Both the position numbers and the translations under genes were made by a program. Positions 5,538-5,546 of a stretch of DNA of 5,546 nt are shown piece by piece. The notes under the pieces were generated by a model. That model had not been told where the DNA came from, searched no databases, and was given only the letters and a program-made list of their open reading frames with translations. This DNA comes from Chloroflexota bacterium. Its GTDB lineage: Bacteria; Chloroflexota; Ktedonobacteria; Ktedonobacterales; JACDGC01. The stretch covers positions 1 through 5,546 of the forward strand of contig JAKAOI010000182.1 in NCBI GenBank assembly GCA_021812265.1, read 5' to 3'. The first letter of the stretch is position 1. Every line of letters starts with the position of its first letter.

Positions 5538-5546
5538 AGATCGGAA
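5538..5546 (+). other. Possible residual Illumina adapter at the window end
   Basis: The last nine bases, AGATCGGAA, are identical to the first nine bases of the widely used Illumina TruSeq adapter (which continues GAGC). An exact match that ends precisely at the last base is unlikely by chance and suggests that the window ends at a contig end with untrimmed adapter. Nine bases alone do not prove this. Confidence 0.5.

Larger units (their letters stand above)
5384..5546. other. AT-rich upstream region of the minus-strand gene
   Basis: From 5401 to 5520 I count 24 G or C in 120 bases, about 20%, well below the coding regions, which are near half GC. It holds two candidate promoters reading leftward (5460-5488 and 5488-5515) and a direct repeat (5480-5517). 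No second gene is visible. GC content rises again in the last 26 bases. Confidence 0.6.

Noticed and set aside
1..5546. CRISPR array, tRNA, rRNA, insertion sequence or toxin-antitoxin pair
   Set aside because: I looked on both strands and saw no spaced repeats, cloverleaf, transposase motifs or paired small genes.

Overview
The window holds the last codons of one gene, two complete genes on the plus strand, one small gene on the minus strand, and two non-coding stretches. In order: the C-terminus of a CHAT-domain protein (2-76, +); a non-coding leader of about 310 bases with several stem-loops (77-387); mfd, the transcription-repair coupling factor (388-3984, +); an RhtA-like EamA/DMT-family exporter 35 bases downstream (4020-4931, +); and, facing them, a 128-residue protein with a DUF4177-like soluble part and a C-terminal membrane segment (4997-5383, -). 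The minus-strand gene is read from a very AT-rich promoter region at the right end (5384-5520, about 20% GC over 5401-5520 by hand count).

The organism is a bacterium of medium GC content. Mfd fixes the domain. The CHAT protein, the DUF4177-like protein and the look of the Mfd N-terminus (LRGLLPILTHRPEM, recalling Mfd starts I associate with Chloroflexota) make Chloroflexota, perhaps Anaerolineae-like, my best guess. This is an inference of modest confidence, since no rRNA or other marker is present. None of the three complete genes has a strong Shine-Dalgarno sequence.

The genes do not form an obvious pathway. Mfd displaces RNA polymerase stalled at DNA lesions and recruits UvrA. The exporter is probably co-transcribed with mfd, but amino-acid efflux has no known link to repair. 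The CHAT protein and the small membrane protein are separate units. The most notable non-coding features are two terminator-like hairpins in series just upstream of mfd and a pair of 11-base direct repeats that overlap two candidate minus-strand promoters.

I found no convincing new multi-gene system. The last nine bases equal the start of the common Illumina adapter, so the right edge may be a contig end carrying residual adapter sequence.
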